Shown here one piece after another: positions 1-10,857 of a stretch of 64,000 nucleotides of DNA. Location of the stretch: assembly GCF_003096095.1 (NCBI RefSeq), contig NZ_CP015453.1, positions 248,001 to 312,000 of the forward strand. Direction: 5' to 3'. A model generated the notes under the pieces. It was not told the DNA's origin and did no database searches. It saw only the letters and a list, made by a program, of their open reading frames with translations. This DNA is from Dietzia psychralcaliphila (GTDB lineage: Bacteria > Actinomycetota > Actinomycetes > Mycobacteriales > Mycobacteriaceae). A program made the position numbers and the translations under genes. Position 1 is the first letter of the stretch. Every line of letters starts with the position of its first letter.

Positions 1-1968
1 GACGAGTACGGGAACATCGCGTCGATGGACCCGGCCAAACTGCCGGCCATCCGCGCGCAGATCTGGACCCTCATGCGGTCCGCGCACATGCACGAGGACC
101 TGGGCCTGGAGCAGCAGCCCGGGGACGAGGAGTTCGACGACTTCCTGCTGCACGTCGACGGCTGGCTGTGTGAGATCAAGGACGTCCAGATCCGGGACGG
201 ACTGCACGTGCTGGGGCAGGCGCCGGCCGGCGAGGCGCGGGTGAACCTGGTCCTGGCGATCCTGCGGGCCTCGCAGGTGTGGGGCGGCGAGTTCGGCGCC
301 GTTCCCGGTCTGCGCCGCGCCCTCGGGCTGGGGGAGGACGCCCCGACCCCGGAGGTCGACCGCGTGGAGGCCCTGGCCCGGGCGCTGGTCGAGGGGATGG
401 ACGCACGGGGGTGGGACGTCGCGGCGGTGCCGGAGGTCCTGGCCGACGCGGGGCTCGGGAGCGGCGAGGCCGGAACCGGCGGAGCCGGCGGCGAGTCGGC
501 GGGCGGCGCGATTGAGAACGGCGCGGTCGAGAACGCCGCGGGCACGAACGGCGCGGTCGAGAACGACGTGGTCACGACTAGCGCGGTCGAGAACGGCGCG
601 GTCCAGAACGGCGACGAGGTGGGCCGCGTCCTGGAGTTCGCCGCCCGCGAGGTGGTGCCGCGCCTGGCCGCGACCGTCGACGAGCTCGACGCCGTGATGC
701 ACGCGCTCGACGGCGGGTTCGTGCCCGCCGGGCCGTCCGGATCCCCGCTGCGTGGCCTGGTCAACGTCCTGCCGACCGGCCGGAACTTCTACACGGTCGA
801 TCCACGCGCCATCCCGTCCCGGCTGGCCTGGGAGACGGGCCAGGCGATGGCCGACTCCCTGCTGGACCGGCATGTGGCCGAGACCGGCGAGTACCCGAGT
901 TCGGTGGGTCTGTCGATCTGGGGCACCTCTGCCATGCGGACCTCGGGCGACGACGTGGCCGAGGTCCTGGCCCTGCTCGGCGTCCGGCCGGAGTGGGACG
1001 AGGCGTCCCGCCGGGTGAACGGGATGGAGGTGATCCCGGCCGCCGAACTCGGTCGTCCGCGCATTGACGTGACGGTCCGGATCTCGGGCTTCTTCCGGGA
1101 CGCCTTCCCGCACGTCATCACCATGCTCGACGACGCCGTCCAGCTGGTGGCGGAGCTGGACGAGCCGGACGAGCAGAATCACGTCGCCGCCCATACCCGC
1201 GCGGACCTGGCAGAACACCACGACCACCGCCGCGCGACCACCCGCATCTTCGGTTCCGCGCCCGGGTCGTACGGTGCGGGGATCCTGCAGACCATCGAGG
1301 CCGGCAACTGGCGGGACGACCGCGACCTGGCCGAGGTCTACACCCGCTGGGGCGGCTTCGCCTACGGTCGCGACCTGGAGGGCGTCCCGGCGGCGGATGA
1401 CATGCGCACTAACTACCGGCGCATCGCGGTGGCCGCCAAGAACATCGACACCCGTGAGCACGACATCGCCGACTCGGACGACTATTTCCAGTACCACGGC
1501 GGGATGATCGCGACAGTGCGCGCGCTCACCGGGGCCGAGCCCCGCGCCTACGTCGGGGACTCCACCACCCCGGACGCGATCCGCACCCGGTCGCTGGCCG
1601 AGGAGACGGTCCGGGTGTTCCGGGCCCGCGTGGTCAACCCCCGGTGGATCGCGGCCATGCAGCGGCACGGCTACAAGGGGGCCTTCGAGCTGGCTGCGAC
1701 GGTGGACTACCTCTTCGGCTTCGACGCCACCGCGGGGGTCGTTCATGACTGGATGTACGACACGTTGGCCAGGGAGTACGTCCTGGATCAGACCAACCAG
1801 GAGTTCCTGCGCCGCTCCAACCCGTGGGCCCTGCGCGGGATGATCGAACGGCTCTCCGAGGCCGCCGACCGCGGACTGTGGGCCGAACCGGACGCCGAGA
1901 TCATGGACCGGATGCGGCAGGTGTACCTGGACGTCGAGGGCGACCTCGAGGACACCCACGGTGACTGA
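1..1968 (+). CDS. cobN: Cobaltochelatase subunit CobN, C-terminal part (5' end outside window)
   Basis: The frame is open from base 1, so this is the last 655 residues of a protein that is normally about 1200 residues. CobN is the large subunit of the aerobic cobaltochelatase, which with CobS and CobT inserts cobalt into hydrogenobyrinate a,c-diamide. The conserved CobN stretches are visible (for example KLPAIRAQIWTLM near the start and QVWGGEFGAVPGLRRALG), as is the typical C-terminal end with the FLRRSNPWALRGM segment. Between about nt 460 and 625 lies a Gly/Ala/Asn-rich insertion with repeated AVENG units that is unlikely to be part of the catalytic fold. The stop overlaps the GTG start of cobF by 8 bases, so the two are probably translationally coupled. 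Confidence 0.9.
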   Translation, partial: DEYGNIASMDPAKLPAIRAQIWTLMRSAHMHEDLGLEQQPGDEEFDDFLLHVDGWLCEIKDVQIRDGLHVLGQAPAGEARVNLVLAILRASQVWGGEFGAVPGLRRALGLGEDAPTPEVDRVEALARALVEGMDARGWDVAAVPEVLADAGLGSGEAGTGGAGGESAGGAIENGAVENAAGTNGAVENDVVTTSAVENGAVQNGDEVGRVLEFAAREVVPRLAATVDELDAVMHALDGGFVPAGPSGSPLRGLVNVLPTGRNFYTVDPRAIPSRLAWETGQAMADSLLDRHVAETGEYPSSVGLSIWGTSAMRTSGDDVAEVLALLGVRPEWDEASRRVNGMEVIPAAELGRPRIDVTVRISGFFRDAFPHVITMLDDAVQLVAELDEPDEQNHVAAHTRADLAEHHDHRRATTRIFGSAPGSYGAGILQTIEAGNWRDDRDLAEVYTRWGGFAYGRDLEGVPAADDMRTNYRRIAVAAKNIDTREHDIADSDDYFQYHGGMIATVRALTGAEPRAYVGDSTTPDAIRTRSLAEETVRVFRARVVNPRWIAAMQRHGYKGAFELAATVDYLFGFDATAGVVHDWMYDTLAREYVLDQTNQEFLRRSNPWALRGMIERLSEAADRGLWAEPDAEIMDRMRQVYLDVEGDLEDTHGD

Positions 1969-2758
1969 CCGGACCCCTCTCGACCCGAGCAGCCCAGACG
2001 CGCTGCGCCGCCGGGTTCGGGTGGTCGGCATCGGCTCCGGGGGACCGGACCAGATCACGGTGGAGGCGATCGCGGCCCTGCGGGAGTCCGCCTACGCGGT
2101 GGCCGCGGTGAAGGGGGCCGAGGACCCGTTGGTGGATCTCCGCCGGCAGCTGCTGGCCCGTCACGCGCCGGGCGTCGAGTTAGTGGGAGTGGCCGATCCG
2201 GAACGGGACCGCTCGTCGTCGTCGACCTCCTCCCACGTCGGGTACCGCGGTGTTGTGCTCGACTGGCACGAGGCCCGCTCCCTGGCCTGGGAGCGGGTCC
2301 TGGCGGACCGTCCCGGAGACGTGGCGGTGCCGGTGTGGGGCGATCCCGCCTTCTACGACTCCACCCTGAGGATCGTCGACCGGATCCTCGCCCGTGGCCG
2401 GCTCGATTTCCATGTCGAGGTGGTTCCCGGCATCTCCGCGCTCCAGGTGCTGGCCGCGCGTCACCGCCTGGTCCTGCACGAGATCGGCGGGACGGTCACC
2501 GTGACCACCGGCCGCCGCCTGGCGGAGGTCGTCGCCGGGGGCGCGGACAACGTCGTGGTGATGCTCAACGCGGATCTGCCGCTGGACGGCCTGCTCGACT
2601 GGCACATCTGGTGGGGCGGCAACCTCGGTGATGAGGGCGAGTGCCTGGTCTCGGGCAGGGTCCGCGACGTCCTGTCGGACCTGCGAGCCCACCGCGAGCG
2701 GCTGCGCGCCGAGCACAGCTGGGTGATGGACGTGTATCTGCTGCGCAGACCGGGGTGA
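1961..2758 (+). CDS. cobF: Precorrin-6A synthase (deacetylating) CobF
   Basis: A 265-residue SAM-dependent methyltransferase of the tetrapyrrole methylase family. It methylates C-1 of precorrin-5 and releases the acetyl fragment in aerobic cobalamin synthesis. The N-terminal GIGSGGPDQIT is the family's first SAM-site loop. GDPAFYDS and VVPGISALQVLAARH are the usual second and third conserved regions. Length is normal for CobF. The GTG start lies inside the last codons of cobN (8-base overlap), which fixes the start and argues for one transcript. No ribosome binding site is needed beyond that in the cobN coding end. Confidence 0.9.
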   Translation: MTDRTPLDPSSPDALRRRVRVVGIGSGGPDQITVEAIAALRESAYAVAAVKGAEDPLVDLRRQLLARHAPGVELVGVADPERDRSSSSTSSHVGYRGVVLDWHEARSLAWERVLADRPGDVAVPVWGDPAFYDSTLRIVDRILARGRLDFHVEVVPGISALQVLAARHRLVLHEIGGTVTVTTGRRLAEVVAGGADNVVVMLNADLPLDGLLDWHIWWGGNLGDEGECLVSGRVRDVLSDLRAHRERLRAEHSWVMDVYLLRRPG

Positions 2759-2826
2759 TCTCGCTGCCGGTCGCGGACGGAGGGAGCCGTGCCTACACTG
2801 GCGCTCCCCCAGAGACATAGAGGTGA

Positions 2827-2967
2827 ATGATGAGTTTTCTACGTGGCGCACTGAGGACCGGTGTCGCGCTCAAGGCCGCCGAGGTGGTCAAGCGTGAGGC
2901 GTCGAAGCCGGAGAACCAGCGGAAGGCCCGCGAGTTCGCGGACAAGATCCGCAACCGCAAGCGCTGA
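2827..2967 (+). CDS. Small basic protein of unknown function (46 aa)
   Basis: A 46-residue protein beginning MMSFLRGALRTGV, with a very Lys/Arg-rich helical C-terminus ending IRNRKR. I do not recognise a named family. The composition (amphipathic, charged, no Cys) looks like a small membrane-surface or nucleic-acid-binding helix. GAGGTG lies just before two consecutive ATG codons; the second ATG (2830) gives better spacing, so the true protein may be 45 residues. A TACACT hexamer about 30 bases upstream could be its own -10 element. The last codons and stop are part of a 26-bp tandem duplication (2955-3006). Confidence 0.6.
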   Translation: MMSFLRGALRTGVALKAAEVVKREASKPENQRKAREFADKIRNRKR

Positions 2968-3006
2968 CCGCTGGCGCTGAACGCAAGCGCTGAAACCTGG
3001 CGCTGA
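2955..3006. repeat. 26-bp tandem duplication over a stop codon
   Basis: Two copies of a 26-base unit (2955-2980 and 2981-3006), each containing GCAAGCGCTGA and GGCGCTGA. The first copy includes the last residues and stop of the small protein ending at 2967. Copies differ at a few bases. It is one of about ten similar gene-end duplications in the window. Confidence 0.7.
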
Positions 3007-3035
3007 CCGATGGCGCCAGCCACCGGCACTGACCG

Positions 3036-3070
3036 TCGCCCGCTGATCGCCCGAGGGGATCAGCGGGCGA
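3036..3070. terminator. Bidirectional hairpin terminator
   Basis: A perfect 13-bp stem (TCGCCCGCTGATC and its complement) with a 9-base loop. It sits between the convergent ends of the small protein (2967) and mobA-moeA (3122). There is no U-tract on either side, as is common for actinobacterial hairpin terminators. Confidence 0.75.
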
Positions 3071-3121
3071 GCTACTGCGCGCGCCTTCTCCCCCCGGACA
3101 CGGTGGCGTACCGCCGGTCGG

Positions 3122-5008
3122 TCACATCCACTCGATGAGTTCCACGGGGTCGTCGGCCCCGGCACCCTCCGGCACCACGGCGAGCAGTGGGGCGCCGGCG
3201 AGATCGGCCAGGTGGGCGGTGCGGACCCGGCCGGAGAGCGTCCATCCACCGGTGCCGTCGGGGCGGGCCGGCAGGACCCGAGCACGGCCCGGGGCGGCGA
3301 CCCGGTCGAGTCCGGTCACCCGGGCCAGGACAGCTGGTCGCTCGCGGCCGGTCAGCGCGTCGACCAGGGCGCGGCCCGTGGTGGCGGCCGCGCACACCGC
3401 CGCCAGCGGATTCCCCGGAAGGCCCAGCAGCACGCGCCCGTCGGGAAGTACCGCCACGAGTTGCGACCCACCGGGCCGGACCCGCGCCCCGTCCAGCACG
3501 ATCGTCGCGCCCGCGCGTCGCAGTGCCGGGCGGAGGTGGTCGGCCACCCCGCGGCCGGTCGCCCCGATCAGGACGATGACGTCCTCGGCCTGTTCCCCGC
3601 CCCCGGCTCTGCCCCCAACCCCAACCCCGGTCCCGCCCTCGGCCCCGGCGCCAGGGGAGCCGCTGATCAGCGCGTCCATGGCATCGGCGGTGTCCGAACA
3701 GTGCGAGGTCCGCGCAGCGCCGCCGATCGTCCCGGCGCCCGTCGCGAACCCCGCCCGCGCGAGGACTCCGCCGATCGTCCCGGCGCGCGTCGCGAACCCC
3801 GCCCGCGCGAGGACCCCGCCGAGCAGCGGGCCCACGGTGTCGCGGATCCGGCCCGGCGGCAATGGCGACGGACTGTCGGCGGGCAGCACCTCGTCACCCG
3901 TCGTCACCACGACCGAGCGCACCGGCCCGCGGACCGACACCGAGGCCAGGCCCGCCGACAGGGCCGCGGAGGCGAGCGCCGGGTCCAGCGTGACCCCGGC
4001 GGGCGCGAGTTCGTGGCCGGCGGGCCAGTCCTCGCCGACCGGGCGCAGGTCGTCGACTCCGGCGGCCTCGGGCAGGGCGGTCACGACCGCGGGATCGGAG
4101 CCGTCCCGCGCCACCTGGACGAGTTCGTGGCGGAGCACCCGGCCGCTGCCTGGTGGGACGAGTGCGCCGGTGGCGATGGGCGCGGCGGTGCCGGTGGCCA
4201 TGCTGCCGGGTGAGCCGTCGCCGGCCCGCAGCGCGGTCCCGGTCAGTCGCCACGGTCCCGGTCCGGCCAGGGCGTACCCGTCCATCGCCGACACCGGCTC
4301 CCGCGGCATCGGGTCGGCCGCGACCAGCGGTGCGGTGAGGACGGCCCCGACCGCGTCGAGGGGGGCGCGCACGGTCGGCGGCAGCGGCGCGAGCCCCGCG
4401 CGCAGGACCGCCCCCACGTGGGCGAGCGCGACGGGCCCGGAGGAGACCACCTCCGCCCAGGTGTCGACGTCCCGCGCGGGTGCGCCCACCGTCACGCGGG
4501 TGAGCACCTCGTCGTCGTACAGGGCCCGGACCGGTCGCCCGCCCGCGCCACCGGATCGCTGCACGGCGTCCAGTCGGGTGGCGAGGGCGCGGCGGTCCCA
4601 CACGGCGAGCAGGTATTGGTCACGGCCGTCGGCGTCCACGGCGAGCGCCGCGGTAGGTCGGCGGTCGCTGCCGAAGGCGGCGGGCAGTCGAAGCGCGGCG
4701 ACGAGAGAGCGGAGGGTGTCGGCGTCGAGGTCCGGCAGGTCACAGGCGACGACGACGACGAGGTCCGCCGATCCCGGGAGCACCGACAGCCCCGCCGCGA
4801 TCCCGGCCACCGGCCCGGAGAACGGCGGATCCTCGCGGGTGTCGCCACCGGGGCCGACCGTGACGACAGAGTCGGCGACTGCCGCGGCGGCGCCCACCAC
4901 GGTGTCGAGCATCGGCCGGCCGGCGACCGCGATCCGCGCCTTGTCGGCTCCTCCGAGTCGGCTCCCGCGGCCACCGGTCAGCACGATCGCGCCGACGGCA
5001 TCGGTCAC
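3122..5008 (-). CDS. Fused molybdenum cofactor guanylyltransferase / molybdopterin molybdenumtransferase (MobA-MoeA)
   Basis: A 628-residue fusion. Residues about 1-190 are MobA-like: the nucleotide loop LTGGRGSRLGGADKA, and a CDLPDLDADT metal site. Residues about 210-628 are MoeA-like: SAMDGYALAG, VVTTGDEVLP, IGATGRGVADHL and LLGLPGNPLAAV. MoeA inserts molybdate into adenylated molybdopterin and MobA then adds GMP, so one chain could carry out the two last steps of cofactor maturation. The GTG start overlaps the TetR stop (GTGA), implying coupling. An exact-register 16-residue duplication (GGVLARAGFAT..AGTI twice) and a Gly-rich loop lie in the MoeA half. The substrate enzyme may be the FdhF-like protein at 7.5 kb. 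Confidence 0.85.
   Translation of the reverse strand: MTDAVGAIVLTGGRGSRLGGADKARIAVAGRPMLDTVVGAAAAVADSVVTVGPGGDTREDPPFSGPVAGIAAGLSVLPGSADLVVVVACDLPDLDADTLRSLVAALRLPAAFGSDRRPTAALAVDADGRDQYLLAVWDRRALATRLDAVQRSGGAGGRPVRALYDDEVLTRVTVGAPARDVDTWAEVVSSGPVALAHVGAVLRAGLAPLPPTVRAPLDAVGAVLTAPLVAADPMPREPVSAMDGYALAGPGPWRLTGTALRAGDGSPGSMATGTAAPIATGALVPPGSGRVLRHELVQVARDGSDPAVVTALPEAAGVDDLRPVGEDWPAGHELAPAGVTLDPALASAALSAGLASVSVRGPVRSVVVTTGDEVLPADSPSPLPPGRIRDTVGPLLGGVLARAGFATRAGTIGGVLARAGFATGAGTIGGAARTSHCSDTADAMDALISGSPGAGAEGGTGVGVGGRAGGGEQAEDVIVLIGATGRGVADHLRPALRRAGATIVLDGARVRPGGSQLVAVLPDGRVLLGLPGNPLAAVCAAATTGRALVDALTGRERPAVLARVTGLDRVAAPGRARVLPARPDGTGGWTLSGRVRTAHLADLAGAPLLAVVPEGAGADDPVELIEWM
3725..3820. repeat. 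48-bp in-frame tandem duplication inside moeA domain
   Basis: Two 48-base copies, 3725-3772 and 3773-3820, differing at about two bases. They encode a 16-residue segment twice in the MoeA half of the fusion protein. The high identity suggests a recent event that keeps the frame. Confidence 0.85.
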
Positions 5009-5619
5009 GAGTCGGTCCCCTCGCCGGGTCCGGAGGCGTCCTCCGCCAGGCGACTGCGCAGGAAGTCGTCGACGAGCATCTCGATGTCCGCAGCTGTGAA
5101 CGGGCGCAGTCCGATCATCCGCGCGAGCACCACCGGCCCGGCGAGCTGGGCCACCGCCAGGTCGCGGTCCCCGGGGATCAGGGTGCCGTCGGATTCGGCG
5201 GCGGACAGGACCGCGTGCAGGGGCTCGGCGTAGGAGTCCACCACGCCGCGGCGCAGCGCGCCCACCTCGTCGTCGGTCCCGGCGCCCCGGCCCATCGCCA
5301 GCCACCCCAACATCGACTGTTGCATGGGCGCGTCCTGGAGCAGGCGCGCCATGGTCGTGCACAGCTCCAGGAGTTGCTCGCGCACCGGGGCGTCGCTCGG
5401 CGGTGGCTCCGGCGTCGGCAGCAGACGGCGGAACGCCGCGGCGATCAGGGAGTCGGTGGAGGGGAAGTTGCGGTACAGCGTGGTCCGCGCGACGCCGGAC
5501 ACGCGAGTGACCGCGTCCACCGTCACCGCGGCGGCGCCACCGGAGAGGAGCAGGTCCACCGCGGCGTCCAGGAGTTTGCCCCGCGAGCGTGCCCGGCGCG
5601 GATCGGTCGGTGACTGCAT
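5005..5619 (-). CDS. TetR/AcrR family transcriptional regulator
   Basis: A 204-residue regulator. The N-terminal helix-turn-helix spans about residues 32-52 (VTVDAVTRVSGVARTTLYRNF), a standard TetR DNA-binding unit. The rest is a helical ligand domain. I chose ATG 5619 because it places the HTH at the usual distance from the N-terminus; an in-frame start further upstream would add a non-conserved leader running into the operator. It is divergent from the MFS exporter at 5806, and a perfect palindrome lies between them (5667-5683), so it probably represses the exporter and itself. It overlaps mobA-moeA by 4 bases. The molybdenum link may be only positional. Confidence 0.88.
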   Translation of the reverse strand: MQSPTDPRRARSRGKLLDAAVDLLLSGGAAAVTVDAVTRVSGVARTTLYRNFPSTDSLIAAAFRRLLPTPEPPPSDAPVREQLLELCTTMARLLQDAPMQQSMLGWLAMGRGAGTDDEVGALRRGVVDSYAEPLHAVLSAAESDGTLIPGDRDLAVAQLAGPVVLARMIGLRPFTAADIEMLVDDFLRSRLAEDASGPGEGTDS

Positions 5620-5666
5620 GGGTCCATTGTGACGGCCCGTGGTGGGATACGGTGGGTTGACCAAAG

Positions 5667-5683
5667 CGATACCGACGGTATCG
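5667..5683. promoter_or_regulatory. Probable TetR operator
   Basis: CGATACCGACGGTATCG: perfect 7-bp arms around a 3-base centre, in the 186-base gap between the divergent tetR and exporter genes. This is typical in size and symmetry of a TetR-family operator. A related half-site (GGATACGGT) lies near 5645. Confidence 0.7.
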
Positions 5684-5717
5684 TTTCCTGCAGGGGTCGT
5701 CATCCGCCGACCTTCAC

Positions 5718-5793
5718 CACCATCGAACCGCGCCACCATCGAACCGCGCCACTACCGAACCGTGTCACCACCGAACCGAGCCACTGATCAACC
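5718..5793. repeat. 16-bp tandem repeat, about 4.5 copies
   Basis: Units at 5718, 5734, 5750 and 5766, consensus CACCATCGAACCGCGC, the first two identical and the next two diverged, then a partial copy. They fill the leader just upstream of the exporter start at 5806. Confidence 0.8.
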
Positions 5794-5805
5794 CTGGGAG
5801 CCCAC

Positions 5806-7380
5806 GTGATGGAACTGACCGCCGGACGGCGCCGCTGGCTCCTGTTCGTCAACATCGTCGCGGTGTCGCTGGTCGTGGCCACGATGTCCGCCCTGTACAC
5901 CTCGCTGCCGGACATCGCCGTGGCCACCGGCGCCACCCAGGCCGAGCTGACCTGGATCATCGACTCCTACACCCTCGCGCTGGCCGCCCTCGTGCTCACC
6001 GCCGGCGCCCTGGGCGATCGCTTCGGCCGACGCGCCACCCTGATCGTGGGACTGGCACTGTTCACCGTGGCCTCGGCCCTGCCGATCTGGCTGGACTCGC
6101 CGCTGTGGGTGATCGGCCTCCGCGCCGTGGCCGGCGTCGGCGCGGCGTTCGTCATGCCCTCCACCCTGTCCCTGCTCACCGCCAGCTTCCCGCCGGAACG
6201 CCGGGGGACCGCCGTCGGGATGTGGGCCGGGTTCGCGGGCATCGGCGGCATCATCGGACTGCTCGGCTCGGGGGTCATGCTGCAGGTGTGGTCCTGGAAG
6301 TCCATCTTCGCGATCTATTCGGTGCTCGGTCTGCTGGTGCTCCTGGCAGCCTTCACCATCGGCGAATCCGTGGCCTCCCGGCACGGTCGACCCGACGTGC
6401 TGGGGGCGTTGTTCTCGGCACTGGCGGTGGGAGGTCTGGTCTTCGGGCTGATCGAAGGGGCGCACACGAGTTTCGGAGAGCCCCTCGTCGTCGTCGCACT
6501 GGTCGTGGCAGTGGTGAGCCTGCCGGCCTTCGTGGTGGTGGAGCTGCGCGCCGCGGACCCGTTGCTCGACGTGCGCTACTTCCGCCGCCGGGGCTTCACC
6601 ACCGGGTCCATCTCCGTGGGGATGCAGTTCCTCACGATCTTCGGGTTCTTCCTGCTGATCGTGCAGTACCTGCAGTTGGTCAAGGGCTACGACGCCATCT
6701 CCGCCTCCACCGCGCTGGCGCCCATGGTGCTGCCCGTGCTCGTGTTCTCGCTGATCTCCCCCCGCATCACCGCGGCCGTCGGGCTCCGCGTGGTCTCCGT
6801 GGTGGGAGTGGGCGCGATAGCGGTCGGCATGCTCCTGCTCTCGCGTCTGGACGCCGACTCCACCTACTGGGCGATCCTGTGGCCGATGCTCGTGGCCAGC
6901 GTGGGACTGGGGCTCTCGACCGCCCCTGCGACCTCGGCGATCGTCTCCGACGTACCCGCCGACGAGCAGGGCGTGGCCGCCGCCGTGAACGACGCGATGC
7001 GCGAGATCGGTGCCGCCATCGGGATCGCACTGTCGGGCAGCATCCTGGCCGGCTACTACTCCTCGCAGATCGTCGAGGTCCTGCCCGCCGTCCCCGAGGC
7101 CGGGCGACAGGCTGTGGAGAGCTCGTTCGCCGGTGCCGTGGAGTTCGGGGCCGTGGCCGGGCCGGCCGCGCAGGGAGTCGTCGACGCCGCCGCCGAGATC
7201 TTCGCCGCCGGCATCTCCGACGCCCTGTTCGCGCTGGGGCTGGTCGCTGTGGGGGCCACGATCGTGTTGCTCTTCGTGGCCCCCGGTCGTGGCTACGTCG
7301 CGCAGGGCGACCCGCCTGCCGCCGACGCCGAGGAGGCCGGTGAACCCACGGGACTTCCCGCAGAATCCCGTTCCGGATAG
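5806..7380 (+). CDS. MFS drug exporter, DHA2 (14-TM, EmrB/QacA) family
   Basis: A 524-residue, strongly hydrophobic protein with about 14 membrane segments, the size and layout of DHA2 proton-drug antiporters. Motif A (GALGDRFGRR, residues 67-76) follows TM2, and a D at TM1 (LPDIAVA) and WIIDSY at TM2 are family marks. There are two adjacent starts, GTG 5806 and ATG 5809. The C-terminal 35 residues are an acidic cytoplasmic tail. It is divergent from the TetR gene, with a palindromic operator between them, so it is probably induced when the TetR protein binds a toxic ligand. The substrate cannot be told from sequence. Confidence 0.88.
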   Translation: MMELTAGRRRWLLFVNIVAVSLVVATMSALYTSLPDIAVATGATQAELTWIIDSYTLALAALVLTAGALGDRFGRRATLIVGLALFTVASALPIWLDSPLWVIGLRAVAGVGAAFVMPSTLSLLTASFPPERRGTAVGMWAGFAGIGGIIGLLGSGVMLQVWSWKSIFAIYSVLGLLVLLAAFTIGESVASRHGRPDVLGALFSALAVGGLVFGLIEGAHTSFGEPLVVVALVVAVVSLPAFVVVELRAADPLLDVRYFRRRGFTTGSISVGMQFLTIFGFFLLIVQYLQLVKGYDAISASTALAPMVLPVLVFSLISPRITAAVGLRVVSVVGVGAIAVGMLLLSRLDADSTYWAILWPMLVASVGLGLSTAPATSAIVSDVPADEQGVAAAVNDAMREIGAAIGIALSGSILAGYYSSQIVEVLPAVPEAGRQAVESSFAGAVEFGAVAGPAAQGVVDAAAEIFAAGISDALFALGLVAVGATIVLLFVAPGRGYVAQGDPPAADAEEAGEPTGLPAESRSG

Positions 7381-7496
7381 GAACAGCGGCGCGAGGGTCG
7401 TCAGGTGTAGTCGGGACTGTCAGGGGTCGGGATGTCGATGACGATCGGCGAGTTCGATACCGGGGACGCCGCGCTGCGCTCGCTAGCGCTCTGTGT

Positions 7497-9896
<2,400 letters not shown>

Positions 9897-9938
9897 GTGC
9901 CCATTGTGCGCCGGAAGACATCGCGCCGCAGCCGCAGC

Positions 9939-9970
9939 CCCGGTGTGCACGCGGCCCGGTGTGCACGCGG
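9939..9970. repeat. 16-bp perfect tandem duplication
   Basis: CCCGGTGTGCACGCGG twice in a row (9939-9954, 9955-9970), directly downstream of the fdhD stop and upstream of the FdhF-like gene. Confidence 0.85.
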
Positions 9971-9977
9971 CGGCCGG

Positions 9978-10799
9978 TCAGCCGTCGACGCGCTCCGGGT
10001 GGGTGTAGACCGTCGCGCGGTCACCCCTACTGAACCCGACCAGCGTCACCCCGGTCTCGTCAGCCAGGTCCACGGCCAGCGACGAGGGTGCGCTGACCGC
10101 GGAGATCACCGGGATCCCCGCCATCGACGTCTTCTGCACGAGTTCGAACGAGGCCCGGCCGGAGACCTGCAGGATCGTCTCCCGCAACGGGAGTCGGCCC
10201 TCGCGCAGCGCCCAGCCCACCACCTTGTCGACCGCGTTGTGCCTGCCCACGTCCTCGCGCAGGCACAGCATGTCGCCGGCGGGGGAGAACAGGGCCGCCG
10301 CGTGGACGCCGCCGGTCCTGCCAAAGACGACCTGACCTTCGCGGAGCCGGTCGGGCAGCGAGAGCAGGACCGTCGCCTCGACCAGGGGTGCGGCCGGCTC
10401 GGCGGGGAAGTGGGTGGCCTTGCGGACCTCCGCGATCGAGTCGACGCCGCACACCCCGCAGGCGCTGCTCATGGTGGTGGCGCGCGCGGACCGCGGTTCC
10501 GGGACGTCGGGCGAGAGGGTCACGGTGAGGGTGTTGTAGTCCTGCTCGGTGCGGCCGCTCGCGGTGGTGCAGTAGCAGATCTCGGGTAGATGGTCACGGT
10601 GCCAGATCGCGCCCTCCGACACCAGGTAGCCGGCGGCCAGGTCCATGTCGTCGCCCGGGGTGCGCATCGTGACGAGGTACGGACGTCCGCCGAGGCGGAT
10701 CTCCAGCGGTTCCTCCACCGCCAGGGTAGCCACCTCACGTCTGGCGTCACTGCCGGCGATGATCCTCCGCGCGGGGTGACGACTGGTCCGTCGTCCCAT
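9978..10799 (-). CDS. fdhD: Sulfurtransferase FdhD
   Basis: A 273-residue FdhD. This protein passes sulfur from a cysteine desulfurase to the molybdenum cofactor of formate dehydrogenases. The active-site pair is C114 and C117 in SSACGVCG. The C-terminal VGRHNAVDKVVG and QVSGRASFELVQK are family signatures. ATG 10799 (MGRRTSRHP) is chosen over an upstream start. It ends 81 bases before the FdhF-like gene on the same strand, so the two probably share a transcript. Confidence 0.92.
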   Translation of the reverse strand: MGRRTSRHPARRIIAGSDARREVATLAVEEPLEIRLGGRPYLVTMRTPGDDMDLAAGYLVSEGAIWHRDHLPEICYCTTASGRTEQDYNTLTVTLSPDVPEPRSARATTMSSACGVCGVDSIAEVRKATHFPAEPAAPLVEATVLLSLPDRLREGQVVFGRTGGVHAAALFSPAGDMLCLREDVGRHNAVDKVVGWALREGRLPLRETILQVSGRASFELVQKTSMAGIPVISAVSAPSSLAVDLADETGVTLVGFSRGDRATVYTHPERVDG

Positions 10800-10857
10800 G
10801 GTGCCGAGGTTAGCTGGTGCCAAGAGCAACCGGAGTTCCGGTCAGCCTGTGGACGAG

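Noticed and set aside
3135-5099. Long plus-strand open frame opposite mobA-moeA
   Set aside because: Low-complexity Ser/Arg/Pro translation without motifs; the minus-strand fusion has clear catalytic motifs.
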